Source: an uncultured Phascolarctobacterium sp.
GTDB lineage: Bacteria > Bacillota > Negativicutes > Acidaminococcales > Acidaminococcaceae
Direction: 5' to 3'
Assembly (NCBI GenBank): GCA_900554395.1
Contig: USHB01000036.1
Span: 1 to 10,440, forward strand
Length of the DNA: 10,440 nt
Each line of letters opens with the position of its first letter. Position 1 is the stretch's first letter. The position numbers were made by a program, and so were the translations under genes. The notes beneath the pieces are model-generated. The model saw nothing but the letters and a program-made list of their open reading frames with translations, was not told where the DNA came from and did no database searches. Positions 1 through 5,831 of the stretch are shown in pieces.

Positions 1-17
1 AGAGAAAAGAAAAGAAA

Positions 18-126
18 CTTACACCCACATAAACGTAAATGCTTGTAAAAAATTAACTGCCGCCATAAAAAATTTTTTCCGGCATGGTTAATTATTTTTA
101 CTATTGGCTGTTTATGTGGGTGTAAG
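18..126. repeat. 109-bp nested inverted repeat (MITE-like or long terminator hairpin)
   Basis: The outer arms are a perfect 17-bp inverted repeat: 18-34 (CTTACACCCACATAAAC) and its exact reverse complement at 110-126. Inside, 45-62 pairs with 80-101 apart from small bulges, and AAAAAATTTTTT at 67-78 closes the centre, so almost the whole segment can fold into one long imperfect hairpin. Only 35-44 against 102-109 stays unpaired. On the minus strand the left arm is followed by a T-rich run (17 down to 1), so the structure could end transcription of the hydrolase gene that stops at 139. The perfect terminal repeats and small size also fit a miniature inverted-repeat element. I see no convincing target-site duplication (GAAA on the left, GGAA on the right). 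The structure is certain; its identity is not. Confidence 0.7.
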
Positions 127-138
127 GGAATTTATGGC

Positions 139-1044
139 TCAATATTCAAGCGTTTCACCTTCGCGGGGAATGGCAACGCGGCAGGTGATATTTTGGGCTT
201 TAACATATTGGCGCAAATCGTCGCTGCTAACCATGGTGTGGTTTACCGCATCCATGTGGACGGCAATAATCTCTGCCTTTGGAGCAGCATTGTAAGCGCG
301 CAGCACATCTTCAGTGCCCATGATGAGGCTGCCGTCAAAAACTTCTCCATCGGGCCATTTAATGCGGGCATAGCCGGTGTTTAAAACGATAACGTCCGGC
401 TGGAATTTTTTAATAGCGTGTTCTACGCAGGCGTTCCAGTTAGTATCGCCGGCAAAGTAAACGGTTTTAAGCCCCTGCTTTTGCAGTACAAAGCCCATGG
501 CATCGCCCAAAATTTCGGCAACGTCAGTGTGCGAGTACATGGTATCTGTGCCATGCTGGCCGTTGGTTTTGGTAATAGTGATACCGTCAAACGGAGTGTT
601 TACACCTACCACGCGCACATCGGTAAAGCCCTGGCTGCGGATAAGGCGTGCATCACCGGAATCCTGTACAAACAAGGGCAGGTTTTTCGGCAGAATCATT
701 TGTGCTTCCGGGTCCCAGTGGTCAAGATGGGTATGGGTTACAATAACGGCATCAATGCCTTCAATGACTTTTTCAGCCGGTTCTGCCATATCAATGGCGG
801 GAATACGCAGGTTCGGGCGGTCAAGCGAGGTGTAAAAACCGGGGTAAGCGCCTTTAGGCGCGAGAAACGGGTCTACCAGAAAGGTTTTGCCGCCGTAGGT
901 TATTTTGGCAGTTGCATTGCGCACATGCTGGTATTCAAGCGAAACTGAGTTCTGCGCGGCGGCATCTGCTGCACAGGGCATAACGGCAAGCCCGCAAATA
1001 AGCAGGGCTGAAGCTAAGAGTCGGGTTAAAGTCTTTTTTAACAT
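139..1044 (-). CDS. Secreted metallo-beta-lactamase-fold hydrolase
   Basis: A 301-residue protein of the metallo-beta-lactamase superfamily, UlaG/COG2220-like. Residues 1 to about 28 form a Sec-type signal peptide: KK start, hydrophobic core LLASALLICGLAV, then an AADA-type cleavage region. There is no convincing lipobox. The metal site is clear: HTHLDH at 104-109, a further His at 164 (GQHG), Asp 200 (AGDT) and His 263 (VHMD), so the binuclear site looks intact. The substrate cannot be read from sequence; this family includes lactonases, phosphodiesterases and many uncharacterised enzymes. It should act outside the membrane. The start is supported by AGGAGG at 1053-1058. The gene is divergent from the Lrp-type regulator at 1221, which may control it. 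The fold is well supported; the reaction is unknown. Confidence 0.88.
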   Translation of the reverse strand: MLKKTLTRLLASALLICGLAVMPCAADAAAQNSVSLEYQHVRNATAKITYGGKTFLVDPFLAPKGAYPGFYTSLDRPNLRIPAIDMAEPAEKVIEGIDAVIVTHTHLDHWDPEAQMILPKNLPLFVQDSGDARLIRSQGFTDVRVVGVNTPFDGITITKTNGQHGTDTMYSHTDVAEILGDAMGFVLQKQGLKTVYFAGDTNWNACVEHAIKKFQPDVIVLNTGYARIKWPDGEVFDGSLIMGTEDVLRAYNAAPKAEIIAVHMDAVNHTMVSSDDLRQYVKAQNITCRVAIPREGETLEY

Positions 1045-1078
1045 AGGCTAATCCTCCTGTAATAATTTTCCGGAACAA

Positions 1079-1084
1079 ATTATA
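1079..1084 (-). promoter_or_regulatory. Possible -10 box for the hydrolase gene
   Basis: On the minus strand 1079-1084 reads TATAAT, 35 bases before the hydrolase start. No good -35 lies at normal spacing. A TTGGCA on the minus strand (1109-1114) is too far away for this -10. Weak call. Confidence 0.3.
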
Positions 1085-1137
1085 TAAAATTTGCCGCTGT
1101 GCAGACAGTGCCAAAATAAAGTTTTTAACTGTAAAGG

Positions 1138-1154
1138 ACTTGATAAAATCAAGT
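1138..1154. promoter_or_regulatory. Palindromic operator candidate, ACTTGAT-AAA-ATCAAGT
   Basis: A perfect 7-3-7 inverted repeat between two divergent genes, 26 bases upstream of the extended -10 of the Lrp-type gene. Size, symmetry and position suit an Lrp/AsnC autoregulatory site, which is an inference. It has no T-run and sits upstream of the promoter, so it is not a terminator. Confidence 0.5.
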
Positions 1155-1179
1155 TTTGCGGACGGTAAAGAAACGGTAA

Positions 1180-1188
1180 TGGTATAAT
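1180..1188 (+). promoter_or_regulatory. Extended -10 promoter of the Lrp-type gene
   Basis: TGGTATAAT matches the extended -10 consensus TGnTATAAT exactly. There is no good -35 at 17 bases, as is common for extended -10 promoters. Transcription would start near 1195, leaving a leader of about 25 bases that includes the AAAGGAG ribosome site. Confidence 0.65.
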
Positions 1189-1220
1189 AAACATAGCTTT
1201 TACAGAAAGGAGCGTTTGCT

Positions 1221-1661
1221 ATGGCTGACAAAGAGGCTTCGCTTGATGCAACAGACCATGAAATACTGCGTATTTTATCTCTTGATGGGCGCATTTCGAT
1301 GAAAGAACTTGGCGTCAAGGTACACTTAACCGGGCAGGCTGTAAAAAACAGAGTAGAGCGCCTGGAATCGCTTGGTTTTATCCGCCATTATACTTTCAGC
1401 ATGAACTGCCCGATGTACGGTTATAAAATTCATGCACTTCTGCATGCGGATGTTAAATTCGGCGGGCGTGAGGAGTTTATACGCCTGATACGCAAAAGCG
1501 GTTATCCGGTTATTCACTGTTATAAAATTACCGGTACCGGCGCTTATATTGCCGATATGTACTTTCACAGTTTTGAAGAACTGCAGTATTTTACTGAGCA
1601 GCTCGAAAAATTTGCTGTCTGCCGTGTGGAAACGGTACTGGAGGAAATAAACATCAATTAA
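1221..1661 (+). CDS. Lrp/AsnC family transcriptional regulator
   Basis: A 146-residue protein of normal length for single-module Lrp/AsnC regulators. Residues about 8-55 form the winged helix-turn-helix: the typical opening LDATDHEILRILSLDGR, then MKELG, then TGQAVKNRVERLESLGFI as recognition helix and wing. Residues about 66-143 are the ligand-sensing, oligomerising RAM domain. The usual VTGxxD-type loop is present as KITGTGAYIADMY (102-114) and lacks the common acidic residue, so the ligand may differ from a classical amino acid. Start choice rests on AAAGGAG about ten bases upstream. Neighbours are the divergent secreted hydrolase and the convergent alcohol dehydrogenase. The palindrome at 1138-1154 may be its own site. 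Family assignment is firm; effector and regulon are unknown. Confidence 0.9.
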   Translation: MADKEASLDATDHEILRILSLDGRISMKELGVKVHLTGQAVKNRVERLESLGFIRHYTFSMNCPMYGYKIHALLHADVKFGGREEFIRLIRKSGYPVIHCYKITGTGAYIADMYFHSFEELQYFTEQLEKFAVCRVETVLEEININ

Positions 1662-1691
1662 AAAACCGCTGCCGGTTAAAGCAGCGGTTTT
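1662..1691. terminator. Bidirectional Rho-independent terminator
   Basis: AAAACCGCTGC (1662-1672) pairs with GCAGCGGTTTT (1681-1691) around an 8-base loop. The A-run on the left and T-run on the right let it work in both directions, ending the Lrp-type gene (stop at 1661) and the convergent alcohol dehydrogenase gene (stop at 1710). Confidence 0.88.
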
Positions 1692-1709
1692 AGTTTAAAA
1701 GATGGTTAA

Positions 1710-2879
1710 TCAGAAGGTTACCGGTTTGCCGTAATAAGCGCAGGCAAGCACTTCTTTCATGGCAGTGTCATCAATCGGGCGCGGGTTGGAAAGCGTGCAG
1801 GGGTCAAGCACTGCGTTGTGGGCAATGGCATCGGCGTGTTCTTTAAACAGTTCTTCGCTTACGCCGTTATCTTTGTAGGTCTGAGCAATGTTCAGCTCTT
1901 TGTTCATTGCCATAATGGCTTTAACGAGCGAATCGGTAAGCTGTTTATCGGTTGCGCCGGGCAGGCCCAGATAGCGTGCAATGGCTGCATAGCGGTTCAT
2001 GCATACGCGAGAATTGTACTGGATAACGGACGGAAGAAGTATTGCATTGCAGCAGCCGTGCGGAATGTGGAAGACAGCGCCGGTTTTATGAGCCAGGCTG
2101 TGGGCAATGCCCAAAAGCGCGTTGCTGAACGCCATGCCTGCGAGGCACTGGGCAATGTGCATTTTGCCGCGTGCTTCTTTATCGCCGTGGTAGCTGTCAA
2201 TAAGGCTGTCGAAAATATCGCCGATGGCTTTTAATGCCAGAGCATCCGAAAAATCGCTGCGCGCAGTGGCAACATAGGCTTCAATGGCGTGCGTAAGGGC
2301 GTCCATGCCGGTGTGAGCCGTAAGTTTGGGCGGCATGGTCAGCGGAATATCGGTGTCAAGCACGGCAATATCCGGCGTAATTTCAAAATCGGCCAGCGGA
2401 TATTTAATGCCGGTTGCGTAATCGGTGATAACCGAAAAGGCAGTAACTTCCGAAGCGGTGCCGCTGGTAGAGGGAATGGCTACGAAAATTGCCTTGTTGC
2501 GCAGTTTCGGCATGGTAAACGGAGTTTTAATATCTTCAAAGGTTTTTTCGGGGTGTTCGTAAAATACCCACATGGCTTTGGCTGCGTCGATAGGGGAGCC
2601 GCCGCCGATAGCTACGATAACGTCCGGTTCAAAGGCGCGCATTGCTTCTGCGCCTTTCATAACGGTTTCTATGGAAGGGTCGGGTTCGATGCCTTCAAAA
2701 ACGGCGGTTTCAAGTCCTGCGGCTTTCAGAACCTCCTCGGTTTTCTGTAAAAAGCCGCCGCGGCGCATGGAACTGCCGCCGGTGAAAATCATGGCTTTTT
2801 TATGCCCTTGTAAAACCTTTAATTCTTCCAGGGCACCGGGCCCGTAGTAAATATCGCGTGGTAAAGTAAAGCGTGACAT
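1710..2879 (-). CDS. Iron-containing alcohol dehydrogenase (group III)
   Basis: A 389-residue protein, full length for the Fe-dependent alcohol dehydrogenase family (FucO, AdhB and butanol dehydrogenase relatives). The N-terminal half is the nucleotide-binding domain, with GGGSPIDAAKA at about 92-102 and STSGTASEVT at about 137-146. The C-terminal helical domain carries the metal ligands by alignment to FucO: Asp193 (GMDALTHAIEAY), His197, His260 and His274 (GIAHSLAHKTG, then IPHGCCNAILLP). All four are present. The expected reaction is NAD(P)H-linked interconversion of an aldehyde or ketone with an alcohol in the cytoplasm; the substrate cannot be named. The start has AGGAGG about six bases upstream. 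It is a single-gene unit, divergent from thiC, ending at the terminator it shares with the regulator gene. Nothing looks broken. Confidence 0.93.
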   Translation of the reverse strand: MSRFTLPRDIYYGPGALEELKVLQGHKKAMIFTGGSSMRRGGFLQKTEEVLKAAGLETAVFEGIEPDPSIETVMKGAEAMRAFEPDVIVAIGGGSPIDAAKAMWVFYEHPEKTFEDIKTPFTMPKLRNKAIFVAIPSTSGTASEVTAFSVITDYATGIKYPLADFEITPDIAVLDTDIPLTMPPKLTAHTGMDALTHAIEAYVATARSDFSDALALKAIGDIFDSLIDSYHGDKEARGKMHIAQCLAGMAFSNALLGIAHSLAHKTGAVFHIPHGCCNAILLPSVIQYNSRVCMNRYAAIARYLGLPGATDKQLTDSLVKAIMAMNKELNIAQTYKDNGVSEELFKEHADAIAHNAVLDPCTLSNPRPIDDTAMKEVLACAYYGKPVTF

Positions 2880-2910
2880 GTAATCGCCTCCTGTTTGTTT
2901 ATTTGCCTTT

Positions 2911-2916
2911 ATTATA
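2911..2916 (-). promoter_or_regulatory. Probable -10 box of the alcohol dehydrogenase gene
   Basis: The minus strand reads TATAAT here, about 31 bases before the ATG. The -35 position (about 2933-2939) has only a poor match, so a regulator or activator may be needed. Confidence 0.45.
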
Positions 2917-3005
2917 ACACTAAAATGCTGTAATGGAAGGGATTTTCTGTGAAAAATTAAAAATAATTATTAAATGCTGATAAAAACTAATTTTGAAAAA
3001 TCTGC

Positions 3006-3032
3006 AAAAGCGGTAGAGTGTTTGGCGCTTTT
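3006..3032. promoter_or_regulatory. Inverted repeat overlapping the thiC promoter region
   Basis: AAAAGCG at 3006-3012 and CGCTTTT at 3026-3032 form a perfect 7-bp inverted repeat with a 13-base spacer, ending four bases before the TATAAT at 3037. It lies where a -35 box would be, so a DNA-binding operator is more likely than an RNA hairpin. No T-run follows. Function is inferred only. Confidence 0.35.
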
Positions 3033-3036
3033 AGGT

Positions 3037-3042
3037 TATAAT
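3037..3042 (+). promoter_or_regulatory. Probable -10 box for thiC
   Basis: TATAAT sits 30 bases before the proposed TTG start of thiC. No good -35 is found at 16-18 bases. If used, the transcript leader would be only about 25 bases, too short for a TPP riboswitch. It also lies inside the longer frame that begins at 2974, which argues against that earlier start. Confidence 0.45.
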
Positions 3043-3057
3043 AAAAGCATTAACAGC

Positions 3058-3069
3058 AAAGGATGTGAT
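3058..3069 (+). promoter_or_regulatory. Ribosome binding site that sets the thiC start at TTG 3073
   Basis: AAAGGATGTGAT differs by one base from the full anti-16S match AAAGGAGGTGAT and is well spaced from TTG at 3073-3075. The in-frame ATG at 2974 has no Shine-Dalgarno sequence before it. Confidence 0.7.
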
Positions 3070-3072
3070 TTT

Positions 3073-4377
3073 TTGGCAACACAAATGCAGCTTGCCCGTC
3101 AGGGCATTGTTACTGAAGCCATGAAACAGGTAGCCGCTTACGAAGGCGTTACGGAAGAATTTATCCGCAAGGGCGTGGCGGAAGGCACTATCGCCATACC
3201 GATGAACATAAACCATAAAAATGTAACTCCGCGCGGCGTGGGGCAGGGGCTGAGCGTTAAGGTTAACGCCAATATCGGCACTTCCAGCAGCTATCCCGAC
3301 CCGGAGCCGGAACTTGAAAAACTGCGTGCCGCCATCGAAGCCGGCGCAGACAGCGTTATGGATTTATCCACGGGCGATAATATTGATGCTTCCCGCAGAG
3401 CCATCATCGGCGCGAGCACGGTAATGGTAGGCACGGTTCCTATTTACCAGGCAACCGTGGAAACCATTAAAAAACGCGGCGCAGTTGTGGAAATGACCAA
3501 AGAAGATTTGTTTGACGTTATCCGTCAGCAGGCGAAAGACGGCGCAGATTTTATGACTATACACTGCGGCATTAACAAAAAAGTGCTGGATATGCTGACC
3601 GGCGAAGGGCGCGTGATGGACGTTGTAAGCCGCGGCGGCAGCTTTATTACCGGCTGGATGCTGCACAACGGGCTGGAAAACCCGCTTTACGAATATTATG
3701 ATGAAATTCTGGATATTTGCGCCGAATATGATGTTACCATCAGTTTGGGCGACGGGCTGCGCCCGGGCTGCCTTGCCGATGCCAGCGACCGCGCACAGCT
3801 GCAGGAACTTTTAAATTTAGGCGAACTTACGCAGCGCGCGTGGGAAAAAGGCGTGCAGGTAATGGTAGAAGGTCCGGGACATGTGCCTTATAACCAGATT
3901 GCAGCCAATATGCAGCTGCAAAAACGCATCTGCCACGGCGCGCCGTTTTATGTGCTGGGGCCTTTGGTAACGGACGTTGCACCGGGGTATGACCATATTA
4001 CTTCTGCTATTGGCGGCACTTTGGCGGCGGTAAGCGGCGCAGACTTTTTGTGCTATGTAACGCCTGCCGAACATTTGGGGCTGCCCGATATCGACGATGT
4101 GCGTGAGGGCGTAATTGCAGCGCGCATTGCGGGCCATGCGGCAGATATTGCCAAAGGTTTGCCCAAAGCCGTAGCGTGGGATTTGGAAATGGCCAAAGCA
4201 CGCAAAAACCTTGACTGGCAAAAACAGATTGAACTTGCCATTGACCCTGTTAAAGCACAGGCGTACCGTGCCAAAAAGAACAAGGAAGATGACGAAGCCT
4301 GCTCGATGTGTGGCGATTACTGCGCTGTAAAAATCGTTGGCGAGTATCTTGATAAATGCAAAGGCTGCAGAAAATAA
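3073..4377 (+). CDS. thiC: Phosphomethylpyrimidine synthase ThiC (or close paralogue)
   Basis: ThiC is a radical SAM enzyme that rearranges aminoimidazole ribotide to HMP phosphate, the thiamine pyrimidine precursor. The frame is open from ATG 2974, but I place the start at TTG 3073. A strong ribosome site precedes it, a -10 box lies inside the extra N-terminus, and the resulting MATQMQLARQGIVTEAM opening is typical of short ThiC. The product is 434 residues, the usual size for anaerobe-type ThiC. Hallmarks include IPMNINHKN near the N-terminus, GDGLRPGC and EGPGHVPYNQ (266-275). The C-terminal cluster motif reads CSMCGDYC (Cys 410, 413, 417), which is CX2CX3C where classical ThiC has CX2CX4C. 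A further CX2C follows at 429 and 432. No other thiamine gene is adjacent and no TPP riboswitch is visible. The paralogue BzaF (5-hydroxybenzimidazole synthase) is the main alternative. Confidence 0.87.
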   Translation: MATQMQLARQGIVTEAMKQVAAYEGVTEEFIRKGVAEGTIAIPMNINHKNVTPRGVGQGLSVKVNANIGTSSSYPDPEPELEKLRAAIEAGADSVMDLSTGDNIDASRRAIIGASTVMVGTVPIYQATVETIKKRGAVVEMTKEDLFDVIRQQAKDGADFMTIHCGINKKVLDMLTGEGRVMDVVSRGGSFITGWMLHNGLENPLYEYYDEILDICAEYDVTISLGDGLRPGCLADASDRAQLQELLNLGELTQRAWEKGVQVMVEGPGHVPYNQIAANMQLQKRICHGAPFYVLGPLVTDVAPGYDHITSAIGGTLAAVSGADFLCYVTPAEHLGLPDIDDVREGVIAARIAGHAADIAKGLPKAVAWDLEMAKARKNLDWQKQIELAIDPVKAQAYRAKKNKEDDEACSMCGDYCAVKIVGEYLDKCKGCRK

Positions 4378-4433
4378 ATTTTTGCTTTTTAAAACAGGCC
4401 GTGCCAAAAATGGATTGTTGATGGCATATTAAT

Positions 4434-4465
4434 AAAAAACCGGGAGTTTCAGCTCCCGGTTTTTT
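4434..4465. terminator. Bidirectional Rho-independent terminator
   Basis: AAAAAACCGGGAG (4434-4446) pairs perfectly with CTCCCGGTTTTTT (4453-4465) around the loop TTTCAG. It serves thiC from the left and the convergent radical SAM gene from the right, whose stop codon (4464-4466) overlaps the end of the stem. Confidence 0.9.
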
Positions 4466-5150
4466 ATATGTGCAGTGTATTTTGTACTTCTGCCAGACGC
4501 TCGGGCGTTACGCCAAGCACTTTCATAAAACGCTCATCGCCGATGTCCACAACTCTGAGCTCATCCGGACTGATGGCATTGATAATCTGCTGCAATCTGG
4601 CAATGGCTTCGTCGCTATCGGTATATTTTTTGATGATGCTGACTTCAAAAATGAAATGCCCGGAATACTGCTTTTTAAACTGCGCCATGCCTTCTGTGTA
4701 TTGCCGCAGGGTATAGCCGGGCAGCGGGCGCTGCACTTTTTGAAAATCTTCTTCGGCAACGGTTTTAATTTCACCGATACATTCTTCGCATAAATTGGCA
4801 AGCGCGGCATATTCGCTTCTGCCCAAAAGGTAGCCGTTGGAAAGCAGACGCACCGCGCAGCCCCTGTTGTGAATAAAATCAATAACCTGTTTTAAGCCGC
4901 TGTGCAGCAGTGCTTCGCCTTTGGAGTTAATAAAAACCAAATCCGGTTTAAGCGCATCAATTTTATTGCCAAGTTCCGCAAGGGCGCTGCTGATGCCGCC
5001 AAAATCAACAACTGCATCCGCATGGTTGCGGGAACGCCCTATGGGGCAGAAAATGCAGTCGAAATTGCAGTATTTTTCCAGCAGAATATTCACTTCCAAA
5101 ACTTTTCTGCTGTTTTCTTCGTATAAATCCTTATAGGTAAAGGTGTTCAT
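4464..5150 (-). CDS. Compact radical SAM protein, COG0731-like (wyosine-synthase-related)
   Basis: A 228-residue radical SAM protein. The start is set at 5150 because AAGGAGGA lies 5-12 bases upstream; an in-frame ATG at 5177 has no such site. Cys 28, 32 and 35 (CNFDCIFC) give the CX3CX2C cluster motif, and INSKGEALLHSGL (74-86) supplies the GE motif that contacts SAM. Downstream RPLPGYTLRQYTEGMAQF (141-158) and FEVSIIKKYTDSDEAI (168-183) match the pattern of COG0731, whose archaeal members relate to TYW1 of wyosine tRNA modification. Bacterial members have no settled function and are usually longer; this one lacks the extended C-terminal part. It is cytoplasmic. It follows the GNAT gene on the same strand, with a hairpin between. 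Family is likely; substrate unknown. Confidence 0.8.
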   Translation of the reverse strand: MNTFTYKDLYEENSRKVLEVNILLEKYCNFDCIFCPIGRSRNHADAVVDFGGISSALAELGNKIDALKPDLVFINSKGEALLHSGLKQVIDFIHNRGCAVRLLSNGYLLGRSEYAALANLCEECIGEIKTVAEEDFQKVQRPLPGYTLRQYTEGMAQFKKQYSGHFIFEVSIIKKYTDSDEAIARLQQIINAISPDELRVVDIGDERFMKVLGVTPERLAEVQNTLHI

Positions 5151-5177
5151 AAAATCCTCCTTAAATAAGTGGTTCAT

Positions 5178-5236
5178 AAAATAAAAACGCCCGGTACTGT
5201 TCCTTCTAAGGCCTAACGGAACTGTACAAGGCGTTT
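5178..5236 (-). terminator. Long hairpin between the GNAT and radical SAM genes
   Basis: AAACGCC (5185-5191) pairs with GGCGTTT (5230-5236). After a small internal loop, GTACTGTTCC (5194-5203) pairs with GGAACTGTAC (5218-5227) with one mismatch. Read on the minus strand, the hairpin is followed by TTTTTATTTTA, so it should end or attenuate the GNAT operon before the radical SAM gene. No clear promoter for the radical SAM gene lies after it, so partial read-through is possible. A small regulatory RNA structure is an alternative. Confidence 0.6.
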
Positions 5237-5249
5237 ACCCGGCGGTAAA

Positions 5250-5831
5250 TTATTTATTCGGTTTATAGGGCGGCTGCAATAAATCTTTATCCGCAAAGGC
5301 GGAAATGGGTTTTAACGGCAGCGGTGCGCCGGTGTGGGGCTTAAAATGCTTAACGTACCAGCAAACGTCCAGCCATTTGCCATGTTTAAAACCTGCAACC
5401 GGATGCGTGCCGGCATCTGTAAAGCCCATGCGGCGGTGAAATTTAAGGCTGTTTTGGTTGGTGGCGGTAATGCAGGCATAGGCACTGTAAAAGCCCTGCT
5501 TTGCCAAAATATCAAACATTGCCGCATACAGGCACTCGCCGATATTCTGCCCGCAGCAGGCGGCATCTACATAAACGGAAAGGTCAACGGTGTAGTTATA
5601 TGCCGCGCGGCTGCTGTATGCCGATGCGTAAGCGTAGCCTATAACAAGCCCGTCCCGTTCGTAAACAAGGTAGGGGTAGCGGCTGCGTATTTCTTCAACG
5701 CGGGCGGAAAAATCCTCCATTGTTGGCACGTCATATTCAAAGGAAATGACGGTATCAGTAATATACGGCGCGTAAATTTCTAAAATGCGGCAGGCATCAT
5801 CTGCTTTGGCAAAACGGATTAAGTCCTTCAT
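5250..5831 (-). CDS. GNAT N-acetyltransferase, phosphinothricin/methionine-sulfone type
   Basis: A 193-residue GNAT protein. The subfamily signature is strong: IRFAKADDACRILEIYAPYI at the N-terminus, VISFEYDVPT (28-37), YNYTVDLSVYVD (78-89) and CGQNIGECLY (93-102) as the acetyl-CoA pyrophosphate loop, then NQNSLKFHRRMGF (125-137). These match the PAT/MnaT (YncA) group, which acetylates amino-acid-like amines such as methionine sulfone or phosphinothricin using acetyl-CoA. In the loop the usual R/QxxGxG/A is QNIGE, with Glu at the last position, a mild departure. The last 25 or so residues, rich in proline and lysine, extend past the usual domain end. The start codon overlaps the stop of the upstream gene as ATGA (5828-5831), indicating translational coupling. 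The true substrate is unknown. Confidence 0.88.
   Translation of the reverse strand: MKDLIRFAKADDACRILEIYAPYITDTVISFEYDVPTMEDFSARVEEIRSRYPYLVYERDGLVIGYAYASAYSSRAAYNYTVDLSVYVDAACCGQNIGECLYAAMFDILAKQGFYSAYACITATNQNSLKFHRRMGFTDAGTHPVAGFKHGKWLDVCWYVKHFKPHTGAPLPLKPISAFADKDLLQPPYKPNK

Noticed and set aside
418..948. Long open frame antisense to the metallo-beta-lactamase-fold gene
   Set aside because: No family features in its translation; it is a shadow of a gene with clear active-site motifs. Similar antisense frames across the dehydrogenase (1818-2234, 2289-2750) and thiC (3817-4407) were rejected for the same reason.
139..1044. Lipoprotein reading of the hydrolase signal peptide
   Set aside because: The cysteines near residues 17 and 24 are not in a proper lipobox; an ordinary Sec signal peptide fits better.
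2974..3072. Longer thiC N-terminus from ATG 2974
   Set aside because: No ribosome site precedes it, a TATAAT lies inside it, the extra residues do not look like ThiC, and a near-perfect ribosome site points to TTG 3073.
5151..5177. Nine-residue extension of the radical SAM protein from ATG 5177
   Set aside because: AAGGAGG lies within this stretch at the right distance for ATG 5150, so the extension is probably untranslated leader.
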